64,000 nucleotides of DNA from Macrobrachium rosenbergii (GCF_040412425.1 NC_089762.1:24030891-24094890), one strand, 5' to 3'; shown: positions 1 through 14,339, counted from the stretch's first letter. Notes: generated by a model from the sequence alone, not told the origin. Program-made: numbers and translations.

Positions 1-58
<58 letters not shown>
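1..58. repeat. (TA)n microsatellite at window edge
   Basis: Pure alternating TA that begins before the window. Confidence 0.95.
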
Positions 59-64
<6 letters not shown>

Positions 65-647
65 CACAATATATATGTGTACAATGATTGTATATATGCA
101 TGTATACAATTCTACAAAACTATAGTTATAAATAATTGTGTAAATATGTAACTATATATATAGATATTTAAGTATGCATGCTTAAATATATGAAGTTATA
201 CGTACGCTTAGTAAAGCATAAATTTATAAGTATGCATAGATTTATACACACTATATAAAAGGCTATCCTCAAATGTATTTAAACAGCACATTCATATCGT
301 GAACAGTTTCGTCAACACTTATTTTTTTATGGCAACAGTTTCGTCTAGATTATTTTTATTATATCGCTTCATCAACCGTTATATGAGCTTCTTTGGATTC
401 TGATCCGTTCTGCCTCTTGATATGATTGCATTTTCATTTTCTTCCAGAGTTTTTTGTTTATATTTTTTCATGTCCCCGCTGTAGTCTTACTCCAAAAAGC
501 TTCCTGTTCTGAGACGTGAACTCGGGTCCGTCGAGTATAACGCTGGAGTCGTACCTGTAGGCTAGCACGTTGTTACTTTAACGTACATATGATTAGACTA
601 CTTATAATTCACTTCGATTGTAAACATCCAAATTAAACATAATCTAT
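59..647. other. AT-rich spacer
   Basis: Decayed TA/TG simple sequence, then unique-looking AT-rich DNA. I see no gene here. Confidence 0.6.
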
Positions 648-719
648 GGGCCTGTCCGGGAATTGAACCCGGGACCTCTCGCACCCGAAGCGAGAATCAT
701 ACCCCTAGACCAACAGGCC
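648..719 (-). tRNA. tRNA-Pro-CGG: tRNA-Pro (anticodon CGG)
   Basis: On the minus strand this is a 72-nt cloverleaf with a 7-bp acceptor stem (GGCCTGT/ACAGGCC), discriminator C, A-box TGGTCTAGGGG and B-box GGTTCAATTCC. The anticodon loop TTCGGGT puts CGG at positions 34-36 and G at 37, as expected for proline tRNA. It differs from the UGG copies of the array mainly in the anticodon stem (CTCGC/GCGAG) and one T-loop base. No clean TTTT lies directly after the 3' end. It is a lone copy about 17 kb from the array and probably a normal functional isoacceptor gene. Confidence 0.93.
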
Positions 720-1374
<655 letters not shown>

Positions 1375-1410
1375 CATTTATACATACACATACACATACA
1401 TACATACATA

Positions 1411-2899
1411 GATAAACAGGTAAAGAATTTTACCAGTTTTGTTCTTATCTTGACCTTTCATTTGTTTTTGCACTACAAAAAATCCAGGTACACAGCTTTA
1501 GCCTTATTTCTTTCATCCTCCGTTAACATCCGCACACTTCACTTTCATGAAGGTAATTTGGCTCAAGAATCCCTCCATATATTCCCACCTTGGCTTTCGT
1601 AGACACTCCAGGGCTCTTCCTTACACTGCCCATTAGTACCTTGCACTATTTTGCACTATCGTAGATCTGCATGCACCTTGTAATAACACCAATTCCTGGT
1701 CTTTTTCCCCTTTCTGCCATCAATACCTGATCTTTTCCCCTTCTACTTACTTGCTCTCATTGCATCTGAATAGTAACTTCAATAAGCATTCTCAAGCTTA
1801 CAGTAACCCCTTCAACTCTTGCATTATCCAGCTCTAGCTGTCGTCTTCCATTTTCCTCATTTAACAAATGATTAAAATACTCGCTCCATCGACCCTGGAC
1901 TGCATACCTTTCGAGCGGCATCTCTCCATTTGCTTATTTAATCTCGAGATATTAATTTGCTCAATATTTGTATTTTTTTTTTTTTTAGGTCAGGTGAATT
2001 ATTGGTGTTATTGGTAACATGACTGTGTGAAGGTAAAAAGTAATTATAGTCTGCTCATTTGAATGCCATATACATGGAGCTGATTATGAGTTTAATTAAA
2101 TTTATACGGAATGCTTATGTGCATTCTTATCCTGACCACAGAATATTCACTTCTTTATAACCCTCACCATCATAATGGTGAAAATATTTAATTACGGTCT
2201 CATTTAAGAAATTAACACAGCCTGATACTGCGTTAGACAAAGAATCGAGAACGGCAAAAAAGATCTGTAATCATAGCAATAGAAATTCACAAAATCTGCT
2301 AATTGCTCCAGATCTATAGCAGTTATAAAGGTGTTACTTTTCTGGCACTGACAAAGGATATGTTCAGCAACTCCTGTGTAAGACATGTTACAAATTATAT
2401 GTGGGTGAGGCTGGAAAATTTTTTTTTTTTTTTTTGGAGGGGGGAGAATAAATAGCAAGCAAAATGTGTATAGTCAAGGTTAAAGGATAACGGTGAAAGT
2501 TTTGTTCATGATAAAAAACACTCTGTTATTAACTGGGCAGTTTCTAAAAAGTTAGTTCAGCTAATATGTTAGGACTTAATAAAGTTGCATCAAAGAAAAT
2601 TTTGATAAGCAAAAGAATTTAAGTCTTAAGAATGTATGAGCTTGATCTGTTTAATTAACAAGAAAGATGTAAAATGTGCTGATTTTTTTGAAGTAAAATC
2701 AGTTTGGTCCAGATGACAAGAAAATGAAGTCTCTACCGATTTTCTACAAAAAAAAAAAAAAAAAAAAATAACGGAAAAGCTGCTTTTATTCGAAAGGATG
2801 ATGAGAAGGATTTACTTCTATCCGTTCGTGATGTTAACATGTAGTCATACCTTCTGTTTTATTTTTCCTTGTAGTACTTTGCATTTAAACATTTAAGGG
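1411..2899. other. Spacer, nothing recognised
   Basis: AT-rich with short homopolymer T and A runs (about 1975, 2420 and 2750). Open frames here are short and without recognisable domains. Confidence 0.5.
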
Positions 2900-5027
<2,128 letters not shown>

Positions 5028-5030
<3 letters not shown>

Positions 5031-5099
5031 GAAGGCCAAGCTTCAAGCTTGTTGGTTTGGACGGCAGATGCCTGGAGGGTCCCAGCAGGGCCCCTGCAG
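5028..5099 (-). repeat. 3' LTR remnant of the gypsy element
   Basis: Shares its core with 9205-9253. On minus it begins just after the purine tract and is cut by (TA)n after roughly 70 bases. It contains a short duplication of CAAGCTT absent from the other copy. Confidence 0.65.
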
Positions 5100-6233
5100 T
5101 ACTCCCTCCACAAAAAAAGAGACTCATGGAAGATGTACTGTTGTCTGGGATGCATGCCGGTTTCAGCATGTCTGTCAAGACCCAGGTAGTTCTCCTTCCA
5201 CTGACATCTGGTAGCACTTGTCTCTACATGGCAGGATTTGGTGAGGTTCAGAGTAGATGGGCGAGGGGGCGGCCGGTGTGCGTCAATTCTGATGAACACA
5301 CATTTTGTTTGGCCCAGTCCTTCGGGGACGTAAATTTTTCCAGCTGCGGTGTATGTTTTTTTTTTTTTTTTTGGCATGATTGGTTTTAATGCTCTACGGA
5401 CATTGGAGGGGGTAGTTGGCTCTGTTGGGTTTTGGAAGATGTCTGCTGGTATTGCTAGTGACTGTCCGTAGAGTGCTTCTACCAGTGACACACTGAATGC
5501 TGCGTGTGGGGCCGTTCTTAGTCCTAATAAAATCCATGGCAATGCTTTTGTACACCTCCCATCTTGACATTTGGTAGTGAGCGCCACTTTCAGGGGGTGG
5601 CGGAACTGCTCTATCATACTATTTGCTTCTGGGTTGTATGCTGCTGTGTTTTATTTTTGTCCTGAGGCTGGTGGCTAGGGAGCTGCTTAGGGCAGACGTG
5701 AAGTTAGCCCCCCTATCACTGGTGATGTACTGAGATACTCTGTGCTAACTGACCCAGTTTATTAAAGCCCGTGCACAACTTTCTGCAGTCTGCTGTTTGA
5801 CAGGTATTGCATCAGGCCACCTGGTATTACAGTCGATGATTGTGAAGAGGCATCTGTACCCCTCGGAGGCAGGTAGGGGTCTTACAATGATGACATGAAT
5901 GTGGGTGAGTTGTCGCTCTATTGTATCGAATTATCCTATCCCTGACTCTGTATGTTTCGTGACCTTGGATGTTTGGCAGGGGAGACATTTTCAAGCCCAT
6001 TTCTTGATGTCCAACTTCATGGCCCACCAGATGTATCGTTCTGACAGGATATGGGCAGTGGAATGGCTGGACAGGTGTGACAGGTCATGGGCGTAATTGA
6101 AAGCCTTCCTCCTTAAGGCTAATGGCAAGTAGGGGCGAGGGCATGCGGTACTCATTTCGCAGGTGATGGTCGCCTCTCTGTTGTCTGTGGCAAAATCTTT
6201 CCATGTGAGGGCAGGATTTTCCTGCCAAGTCAC
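5100..6233 (-). pseudogene. Integrase region of gypsy element (broken)
   Basis: The N-terminal zinc-binding part is visible near 6020-6110 (HDLSHLSSHSTAHILSERY, two histidines). The catalytic core is recognisable in shifting frames: a stretch with RWPDAIPVKQQTAESC around 5800 and YITSDRGANFTSAL around 5720. A C-terminal part follows (MIEQFRHPLKVAL near 5600, LPWILLGLRTAPHAAFSVS near 5530), the usual gypsy integrase order. Several frameshifts and in-frame stops break it. An open frame of 226 codons at its 3' end runs on into the LTR and the TA tract, and that tail is meaningless. Confidence 0.82.
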
Positions 6234-6675
6234 TGAAGGTCCTTGTCATCCTTCTCGGCTGCTGTGATCTCAGGATATGATATCCCAATCTGGATAGTGT
6301 TGATGGAATTTCTGGAAAGTACCTGATGGTGCAGGAGAACTCTGATATTGCAGACAGGTGACACTGCTGTCTTACCGACCAACAGTCTCCATTTTTGGTG
6401 AAGGCGTAGACCAAGGGCTGATGGTCTGTCTGCATCACAAGCTGCCGTCCCTCAAGCATGAGTCAGAAGTGCCAAATAGCATGGTGGACTGCCAGGAACT
6501 CTCTGTCGAACGTGTAATATTTCTGTATCACTGGAGATAGCTTTTTAATAAAGAATGCCAACCATTGACGACCCTTGTGTGTGTCTTGCTCGAGTACCAC
6601 GCCCATCACTGTGTTACTTGCATCAGTTGTTAGGGTTAGGGACCTCTGGGACAGAGGAAACATTAGTGTTGCCAT
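6085..6675 (-). pseudogene. RNase H region of gypsy element (broken)
   Basis: Starts with a LTLTTDASNTVMGVVLEQ segment (TDAS carries a catalytic Asp), followed by FFIKKLSPVIQKYYTFDREF and LAVHHAIWHF. After a frame break at about 6460 it continues as MLEGRQLVMQTDHQPLVYAF (TDH). This is the Ty3/gypsy RNase H order. It overlaps the tether to integrase near 6100-6230. Confidence 0.85.
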
Positions 6676-7590
6676 GGAACTCAGGGTTTTTTTTTGACTA
6701 ATTGAAAATATGCCTCTTGTTTGTCAGTCAAACACAAAGATTTTGGTTTTCCCTTTAAGCATTCATGTAAAGGGGACATGATTTCCACTAGGTTGGGTAT
6801 GAATCTCTGGTAATAGTTGATCATGCCAGCAAATTTTTGGATCGCTTTGATTGTGTTTGGTCTAGGGAAATCAGTGATAACTTGGACCTTTGTCGGGAGG
6901 GGTTTGACTCCTTTGGGGCTTATTTGATGGCCAAGAAATTCTCCTGTAGTTTTTGCCCATTCACATTTATCTTCTCGCACCACTAGCCCGTTTTCTTCAA
7001 GTTTCTCCACCACTTGCCTTACATCTGTTATGTGCTGTTTATAGTTGCGGCTGAATATCAGGATGTCATCGAAGTGAACAACGCAGCAGGACAGTTATCC
7101 CAGTATCTCATCAATCAGGTGTTGGAAGGTCACACCAGTATTTCAAAGGCTGAAACAGCTGTAGTTAAAGGTGTATGCCGGAAGGGGGTTGTGATAGCTG
7201 TTTTCTCTATATCTTCCTTTGCTACCAGAGCTTGATAGTACCCATTCAGCAGGTCAATTTTTGTGAATACTTAAGCACCTTCTAGCTGGTTTGTTATATC
7301 AGCGATGTTAGGCAGGGGGTATCTGTCTGATATTGTTTTGATGTTGAGTTGTCAGTAATCGCCTCAGGGCTGCCATATACCGTCTTGCTTTAGGTACCAT
7401 GTGGAGGCTTTCTGGCAGATTCCTGCCTGTTCCATGTCGTGGAATACTTGTTTGGTGTAGGCTAGTTCGTCCAGGGCCAAACGTCTGAAGTGTACGTGGA
7501 TGTGGGGACTCTCGATGATGTTGTGGTGCTTGATGTTGTGTTTTGCAGGGCTCGTTAGGTCATGCTGGAGGACATCTTTGAATATTTCAG
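6676..7590 (-). pseudogene. Reverse transcriptase region of gypsy element (broken)
   Basis: Palm and thumb segments can be read in three frames. They include PLPNIADITNQLEGA with a following FTKIDLLNGYYQ motif (about 7220-7310), a catalytic box at 7065-7076 reading HFDD where YxDD is expected, and a thumb segment GEFLGHQISPKGVKPLPTK with INYYQRFIPNLVEIMSPL. In-frame stops and frameshifts occur throughout. Both catalytic aspartates of the box survive but the tyrosine is replaced by histidine. Confidence 0.87.
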
Positions 7591-7960
7591 GAAATTCCTG
7601 ATGTTGGGTTTGCTGTTATTCTTGGAGTGATGGGTGCTGTAGGGCCATCTCTCTGAATTAGCTGCTGTCTTGCCACATCTACCAGCATGTCATGGGCTTT
7701 CAGGAAATCTGCTCCAAGTAGTGCGATTGTGACCATCTGCTGTGATAAATGTCCAACTGTATGGTTTGCCATTAAATGATAATTTCATAGTTCTTTTTCC
7801 ATACATTTTAAGTGGGGCACTGTTGGCAGTAGACACTTGGAAAGTGCTGGAAGTGGGGTTGAGGCATTCGTGCCAGTGTTGACGAGAAACTGTGTGTTGG
7901 ACATGTCATCTGTTATGTAAAAACACATGGAGTGTTTTTGCTTGTACTCAAAAGAAAGGC
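7591..7960 (-). pseudogene. Retroviral-type aspartic protease region of gypsy element (broken)
   Basis: The active-site triad is at about 7872-7880 in the context FLVNTGTNAS, so the usual DTG is NTG and the catalytic Asp is lost. Downstream are a YGKRTMKLSFNGKPYSWTF segment and, after a frameshift, the conserved LLGADFLKAHDMLVDVARQQ segment that normally ends the domain. Confidence 0.82.
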
Positions 7961-8498
7961 AGCGAAAGGTAGGCTTATTGCCCTTTACGAGGCAGCCAAT
8001 CTGCCTATCGCTGATGGTTAGTTACTTGGACCGCTGCTGTGGCCCTCTTGCTTGTTTTTTTATAGCAGGCAGCCATTCTTTAATTCTTGGGCCTCACTCC
8101 CGAATCTCCAGTGGAAGAAACATAGGCCTTTTGGACGTTCTTCTTTTTTGGTCCTATGTTTGTTTGTTCTCCTTCCTGTAGTTTTGGAAGCGGTGTATGG
8201 GAGCGACGGGGCCCTCTGGCTCGCTGTCTGGTTCTGTGTCACTTTGCTGCCGTGGTTGTGCTGTTGGCTGCTGCTGCAGGTGGGTAAGTGGGTTCTGATG
8301 ATGTCCGTTCCAGATGAACTGCATCTACCATTCTCAGGAATTCATTGATTGGTATTGTGGATACGTTGGGTAACATGGTGACTGTTTATCATGGCAACTG
8401 CATCAGGAAGACCCCTCTCACTAGGTCTAGCATCATTTCTGGTCGATCGTCTGTGAGGGGATTGTTATTAGCAGTCGTAGTTGTTTGTAGACGTGTGA

Positions 8499-8837
8499 TT
8501 ACCGTTGGTCCCCTGTCGCTAATCCTACGTTGTCTAGGAATTTCCTAGCTCTGCGGGCAGGGGGCATGCTGGAGGATGACCTCAGTTGTGCTTTCAACCT
8601 CTCATAGGTGATGGGCATCTGTTGTTCGGCTAGCCATTCTGCGATTTGTTCGAAGACGTCGTCTGGCAGGAACTCAAGGATGGCGTTGGCTTTGCGTGAT
8701 GACACCATAATCTTCTTGGATCTGAGGATGGCCCCCGCTCTGAAAAACCAGGCCTCTGGGTTGTGCGTCCTGGATGGAGGCAAGCGGACAGATGCTGCTG
8801 TGGCTTTGTCGCTGGTTGGGCTGGCGGTGTTGGTCAT
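8499..8837 (-). pseudogene. Gag-like region of gypsy element
   Basis: The likely start is the ATG at 8835-8837. It reads into LPPSRTHNPEAWFFRAGAIL, then ILEFLPDDVFEQIAEWLAE and PPARRARKFLDNVGL, the layout of Gag proteins in arthropod Ty3/gypsy elements (capsid-like helical region, then the RRARKLL-type segment). It stops at 8499. Upstream, TGGTGACC at about 8841-8850 (minus) may be the primer-binding site. The open frame extends upstream through untranslated leader. Confidence 0.75.
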
Positions 8838-9204
8838 CTTGGTGGTCACCAGAGTAGAGATGGGATGAGTAAGAGACAGTGTTTGGGTACTTACTGATTT
8901 ATTGTCACAAGTTTCTGACTGGACATAAGTTTCTGCAAACAGAAAGGTAGCATCTAACATCAGAGCAAGAAAGTCATAATTTTATGGTCAGGTGTGTTTT
9001 CTCACACTTGGAAAACAGTTAACAAGTCTTTGTACAATATAAGGAGAATTCTCCATTACATATGGTTCGAAGCTTGAAGCGTTTTACATTTACAGATGGT
9101 TTTGGTTTTACAAATGAGACACTGAAAGTTCCTGAAAATACATGTAAATCACTGCTTCAGCCATCCATCTTTGATTTGTGTTTTCTGGAGAAAAGCAGTG
9201 GTCT

Positions 9205-9253
9205 GCAGTAGGTCAAGCTTGTTGTTTTGGACTGCAGATGCATGGAGGGGCCC
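9205..9253 (-). repeat. 5' LTR remnant of the gypsy element
   Basis: Direct repeat of 5028-5083. The outer LTR end is missing because (TA)n begins at about 9254. The rest of this LTR presumably continues leftward to about 8880, where AATAAA-like and leader sequence are seen on minus, but there is no second copy left to prove it. Confidence 0.6.
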
Positions 9254-9431
<178 letters not shown>

Positions 9432-10680
9432 TTTTTTTTTCTCTCTCTCTTTTTTGCTACGAGTATTTATTTCACAATACTTCTGTGCATCGATCTGCAT
9501 TTTTGCATCTCAAACAAGCACAGAGTTTTGGAGAATGTTTGGACCACCCATACAGTAAAGGAAGAACTTTCACAGCCAAGCCCCAGAAATTCCAAATTTT
9601 ATATCCGTTTTGTCAGGCCTTGATCCCTCTCTCTCTCTCAATGACCCTCTGTTGTGTCCATTGTCCTGCCCACTTTTCCCTGCCGATTATCTTCCTTCCG
9701 TAGGTATGACTTGGAAAACACCTATCTGCACCAAAGCTGATTGGACGAGATTTGCCCAGTTTCTGAGGTCCATCGGACATCAAGGGACAATTTGTATTTT
9801 GCCCGCGAAGAGGCGACCCTAGGGCAGGTCAAGGAGGCCAGTGAGGCAGTCGGTATCGAGGACACGGTCATGACTGGTCAAGTGGCTGAAAGCCGCTCTC
9901 ATCCCTATCCATTCCAGAGGACTCTTTTCCTTATATGACCGACACCTGGCAGTTGTATTGCCCGTGCCGAACCCAAGTCAGTTGTGACTCTCGAGTAATA
10001 AACATTCAAGACGGCTATCTCAAGAATCCAGGTACAGTGCAAGTGTTGGAAATTATCGGCATATAGTCTTTTACTGTTCTTCTCACTGCTCACCCTTTTC
10101 CCTGAAACACCCTTAAAGGTCTTGCAATTGTATTAATGTCAACTGTGTTGAATCTCCTACAAGTTAAATTTAGCTTGCATTATATTTACCTTGAATGACT
10201 CATCTCTCTGCCTTCAGCAGAGTAATTAATGTTGCCTTGTTGTTGCAACATTTGAAGTGATTGTGTGATTCTCCCTATTGCAGAAATCTGTGTTTTAAGC
10301 TGTGTAACCCCCTGCATCCACGGTGCCTTTCTTTTCATCCAGCTTCAATGTTTGAAGATTCCTCAAGATATAATTTACACGAGTTCATTGTATGTCATTC
10401 ACGTATTTTCTTTTAAGAAATTTCTTAGAGCATCACATTAGCCAGTGGCACCATTGCACTGTCATTTAACGAAAGGTGCCACGGAGCTTATGCCCTTATG
10501 TTATGATCTAATATAATTATAATCAGTTAATGTAGACATTGATTTTCTCTCAAAATCCCAAATTAAGCTAGCTGTTAGACATCATTTCATCCTTGTTCAT
10601 GAATGTTGGTCATCTGTTGGATGTAGCTATAACTCAAGTAAGGAAGTATCTCTGTTGCAAAAACCAATATTCGTGAAAAA
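9432..10680. other. Spacer, no gene recognised
   Basis: About 9640-10080 is more GC-rich than its surroundings and contains AATAAACATTC, possibly part of another LTR or host transcript, but I cannot identify it. The overlapping short frames show no domain. Confidence 0.4.
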
Positions 10681-10719
10681 AATATATATGTATATATATA
10701 TACAGTATATATATATAAT

Positions 10720-10787
<68 letters not shown>

Positions 10788-10829
10788 GTATATATATAAT
10801 ATATGTATGTATATATATATATATATATA

Positions 10830-10901
<72 letters not shown>
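10681..10901. repeat. Compound (TA)n microsatellite
   Basis: About 220 bp of TA with TTTA, TGTA and GATA interruptions. Confidence 0.95.
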
Positions 10902-10903
<2 letters not shown>

Positions 10904-11046
10904 GCACGTACACAAGAAGGCACTAAAGCAGACAGATTGGTGCATGCTTTTCCTTTATTCATCACGGCATACGTTCCGAGGTCCTTGTTTGCTCTAGCGC
11001 CTTCTTGTGTATTTTGCTGAGGAATAGCCTCGCTCACACACCAATG

Positions 11047-11049
<3 letters not shown>

Positions 11050-11081
<32 letters not shown>
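11050..11081. repeat. (TA)n tract at left edge of palindromic repeat block
   Basis: Short TA run. The right edge of the block (12419-12437) also has one. Confidence 0.9.
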
Positions 11082-11083
<2 letters not shown>

Positions 11084-11885
11084 CTGACTCACGTCGGATC
11101 GAACCCAGGTCTCTCAGGTGGAAAGCAAGGGCGTTACCCACTGGGCCATACAAGTCTAAAAGAAGTCGGAACCTGAGAGCAACTGCACCCATAATTACCT
11201 GGGCAAGCTAACTGCTTGCATACCAGCCAGTTTTCCCAACTTCCCGACTCAGCAATGACCCAATGGACAACATTTCATTCGAATTATCCCTTCTGAGTGA
11301 ATAAGATAGAAATCATCAACACACAATCACGTGTGGAACAGAAATAAATTTCTGACTCACGTCGGGGATCTCTCAGGTGGAAAGCAAGGGGCGTTACCCA
11401 CTGGGCCATACAAGTCTAAAAGAAGTCGGAACCTGAGAGCAACTGCACCCAAGAATTACCTGGGCAAGCTAACTGCTTGCATACTTTATTCAACTTCCCG
11501 ACTCAGCAATGACCCAATGGACAACATTTCATTCGAATTATCCCTTCTGAGTGAATAAGATAGAAATCATCAACACACAATCACGTGTGGAACAGAAATA
11601 AATTTCTGACTCACGTATCGAACCCAGGTCTCTCAGGTGGAAAGCAAGGCGTTACCCACTGGGCCATACAAGTCTAAAGAAGTAACCTGAGAGCAACTGC
11701 ACCCAAGGAATTGGGCAAGCTAACTGCTTGCATACCAGCGAATACTCAGCAATGACCCAATGGACAACATTTCATTCGAATTATCCCTTCTGAGTGAATA
11801 AGATAGAAATCATCAACACACAATCACGTGTGGAACAGAAATAAATTTCTGACTCACGTCGGGATCGAACCCAGGTCTCTCAGGT
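11082..11885 (+). repeat. Tandem ~250-bp tRNA-like repeat, forward arm
   Basis: Three units (starting near 11082, 11347 and 11603) plus a fourth truncated one. Each reads a tRNA-like stretch, a spacer with AGCTAACTGCTTGCATAC, and a tail AACACACAATCACGTGTGG. On minus the tRNA-like part has an A-box-like TGGCCCAGTGGG and a B-box-like GGTTCGATCC, which points to a tRNA-derived SINE or pseudo-tRNA. Units differ by many small internal deletions, including loss of the GGATCGAACCC stretch in unit 2. Confidence 0.85.
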
Positions 11886-12418
11886 GATTGTGTGTTGATG
11901 ATTTCTATCTTATTCACTCAGAAGGGATAATTCGAATGAAATGTTGTCCATTGGGTCATTGCTGAGTCGGGAAGTTGGGGAAAACTATATGCAACAGTTA
12001 GCTTGCCCAGGTAATTCCTATGCTCTCAGGTTCCGACTTCTTTTAGACTTGTATGGCCCAGTGGGTAACGCCTTTGCTTTCCACCTAGAGACCTGGGTAT
12101 ATGAGTCAGAAATTTATTTCTGTTCCACACGTGATTGTGTGTTGATGATTTCTTATTCACTCAGAAGGGATAATTCGAATGAAATGTTGTCCATTGGGTC
12201 ATTGCTGAGTCGGGAAGTTGGGGAAAACTCCGCTGGTATAAGCAGTTAGCTTGCCCAGGTAATTCCTGGGTGCAGTTGCTCTCAGGTTCCGACTTTTTTA
12301 GACTTGTATGGCTAACGTGGGTAACGCCCTTGCTTTCCACCTGAGAGACCTTTCGATCCCGACGTGAGTCAGAAATTTATTTCTGTTCCACACGTGATTG
12401 TGTGTTGATGATTTCTAT
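11886..12418 (-). repeat. Inverted copies of the ~250-bp tRNA-like repeat
   Basis: From 11886 the same repeat runs in the opposite orientation: two full units (about 11886-12125 and 12126-12385) and a partial third. With the forward arm this makes a palindrome centred at about 11885 with arms of roughly 530 bp. Confidence 0.85.
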
Positions 12419-12437
12419 TTATATATATATATATATA
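12419..12437. repeat. (TA)n tract
   Basis: Short TA run closing the palindromic block. Confidence 0.85.
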
Positions 12438-12479
12438 ATCAGTAAGCTACAAACGTCCTTTAATATCCAATTTGCTTTA

Positions 12480-12650
12480 CCTCGGAAATAATATATTTTC
12501 ATATATGTTAACGAAGGGAATTTTTAGTTTATAATAAGTTCGTCGTCCCGTGGGCTCGAACCAGCGAAGGACAAGAACTCAGGACTACAGTGGACGCATT
12601 AACCCACACGGCCAGCAAGTGAGGTATAAGTAGATATCGGCTCCCCTATA
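12480..12650 (-). mobile_element. tRNA-derived SINE
   Basis: On minus, TGGCCGTGTGGGTTAATGCG resembles a Pol III A-box region, and GGTTCGAGCCCACGG about 50 nt later resembles the B-box and T-arm. A non-tRNA body follows (GGACGACGAACTTATTATAA). This matches a tRNA-headed SINE that I recognise as widespread in decapods. The head lies at about 12541-12632. Confidence 0.65.
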
Positions 12651-12747
12651 CAAATCCCCGTCGAACTCAGGTGTTTGTATTTAGAGACGATATCCACCCA
12701 CCTCTGCCATGTTAACCGTGTAGTGTGTTTGTTGCACGCAGCCATAT

Positions 12748-12802
12748 TATGACTTTTTATCACATACTGATTGTATATGAATCATAGTGATGTGATAAAA
12801 AG

Positions 12803-12807
<5 letters not shown>
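12748..12807. repeat. 18-bp inverted repeat before (TA)n
   Basis: TATGACTTTTTATCACAT at 12748-12765 is the exact reverse complement of 12790-12807, with a 24-bp loop. The right arm runs straight into the TA tract. Confidence 0.85.

Positions 12808-12884
<77 letters not shown>
12808..12884. repeat. (TA)n microsatellite
   Basis: Uninterrupted TA of about 75 bp. Confidence 0.95.
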
Positions 12885-12886
<2 letters not shown>

Positions 12887-12976
12887 GACTTTTCTTTACT
12901 TTCAAATATTCAGCCACAAATACACCCCTTTACGTCGAATTCACTTATTTTAGGAATTGCATACAATAAGATTAAC

Positions 12977-13286
12977 CCCCGTAGGAGGATAGCGCCATCA
13001 GTGCACCTGACGCTGTGCACTGTAGGCATTACTTGAGGCTATTTGCATCGTCCCTTCGGCTCCTAGGTGCAACCCATTTCAGTTCTCTTACTGTACCTCC
13101 ATGCATATTCTCATTCTTCCATCTTGCTATCCATCCTCTCCTAACGATTTTTTCATAGTGCAACTGCAAGGTTTTCCCCCCTGTTACACCTTTCAAACCT
13201 TTCTGCTTTCAGTTTCCCTTCCAAGGCTGAATGACCTCATAGGTCCCAGCGCTTGGCCTTTGGCCTTTATTCTGTCTTCCTATCCT
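12977..13286 (+). repeat. Decapod dispersed repeat, copy 1
   Basis: Begins CCCCGTAGGAGGATAGCG, passes a GTGCAC...GTGCACTGTAGGCATTAC block and CCCTTCGGCTCCTAGGTGCA, and ends with GCTGAATGACCTCATAGGTC and GCTTGGCCTTTGGCC. Four other copies of this family lie at 32.0, 36.7, 37.7 (reverse) and 55.3 kb. No tRNA promoter boxes are visible. Origin unknown to me. Confidence 0.85.
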
Positions 13287-13599
13287 ATAATAAGATTAAC
13301 TATCCTGTCCTGGATTTGAACCTGTCCCTTTTATGATTTATAAAGTGTTGTCAGTGACTTAAATATTCAGCCATCAAGAGAGGGCAAAGCTCTCTAACTA
13401 CGTCCCTGTTTATGAGAGTTTTTTCGTCAACTTACACGTGACTTTTTATACTCGGTATTAATTACGAAAGTACCCCTTCATATGTTCCTATGTGTGTGTT
13501 CTATACGCATGTGTTTTGTTTTATTTATGATATCAATATCAAAGACTGTAGTTAATTCCTTGAATTTCTGGGAGAGCAGTAAAGGCATATAATGAGAAA

Positions 13600-13666
<67 letters not shown>

Positions 13667-14127
13667 CCTGTATATAGGCCTATGTCTTGTAACCATAGTA
13701 ACGGTTCTTTTGAGCCGCGATAAATATGTTGAGAAACTCTGTTAATAGCTGCTGGCAGTTTATATAAGGTATATACTTATTGAGTTATAATTTTCTGTAT
13801 GATAGTTTATATAGGGTAAATACTGATTAAATTATAATTTTCTATATTATGAACTAAAGTAACGAGCTAAAAAATCTTCACCTTTTCACATGTATATGAC
13901 GACGTATATGGACAAGGATTTCCATGGAATATTTGTTTATTTTATTTTCACACTGTTTATTTTCATTTGTCTTCAGTGTATTTTCCTTACTACAGAATTA
14001 ATCCCAGGGAATAAGTTGGGTCATATCCCTAGAACGGTAGGCCGTGGAATGTACAGGCAATGAATGTAATCATTATCGTGAGAACTGGCTTTCCATGCAG
14101 TGACTACCATTTCTGTTAACAACCTGT
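13287..14127. other. Spacer with (CT)n
   Basis: Holds the (CT)n tract at 13602-13664. No gene seen. Confidence 0.5.
13602..13664. repeat. (CT)n microsatellite
   Basis: About 31 CT dinucleotides. Gives a spurious Arg-Glu frame on minus. Confidence 0.95.
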
Positions 14128-14267
14128 GGGCTGTCCGGGATTTAAAACAGGACCTTTTGCAGTCAAAGCGGGAGTCATGCCTGTGGAATGTCATGGGAGT
14201 GACAATTCATACTGAAATAAGGTGTGGTCTTTTATTATAACGAGGTTCGTTTCTGTCAGGAAGTTCT

Positions 14268-14339
14268 GGGCCTGTTTAAGGTTTGAACCTGCGACCTACA
14301 GTACCCAGAGCAAGATTCTTACACCATGACCAACAGGCC
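14268..14339 (-). pseudogene. tRNA-Pro(UGG) pseudogene
   Basis: Keeps the 72-nt length, the 3' acceptor strand and a TGG anticodon loop, but the anticodon and D stems no longer pair well. Confidence 0.75.

Larger units (their letters stand above)
5028..9253 (-). mobile_element. Decayed Ty3/gypsy LTR retrotransposon
   Basis: Reading minus, right to left, I see gag-like, protease, reverse transcriptase, RNase H and integrase segments in the Ty3/gypsy order. Each is spread over several frames with internal stops, so the copy is dead. Segments at 5028-5083 and 9205-9253 are direct repeats (41 aligned bases with 4 mismatches in the core, offset 4170 bp), which I read as remnants of the 3' and 5' LTRs. 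A purine-rich tract (GTGGAGGGAG on minus, about 5101-5111) sits just inside the 3' remnant, as a polypurine tract should. A typical full-length element would be about this size. Confidence 0.88.

Noticed and set aside
9610..10093. Possible solo LTR or gene fragment with AATAAA
   Set aside because: No second copy, no PPT or PBS, no domain, so it is left as unidentified spacer.
13478..13696. Arg-Glu repeat frame (also at 16238-16432)
   Set aside because: Artefact of (CT)n microsatellites read on minus.
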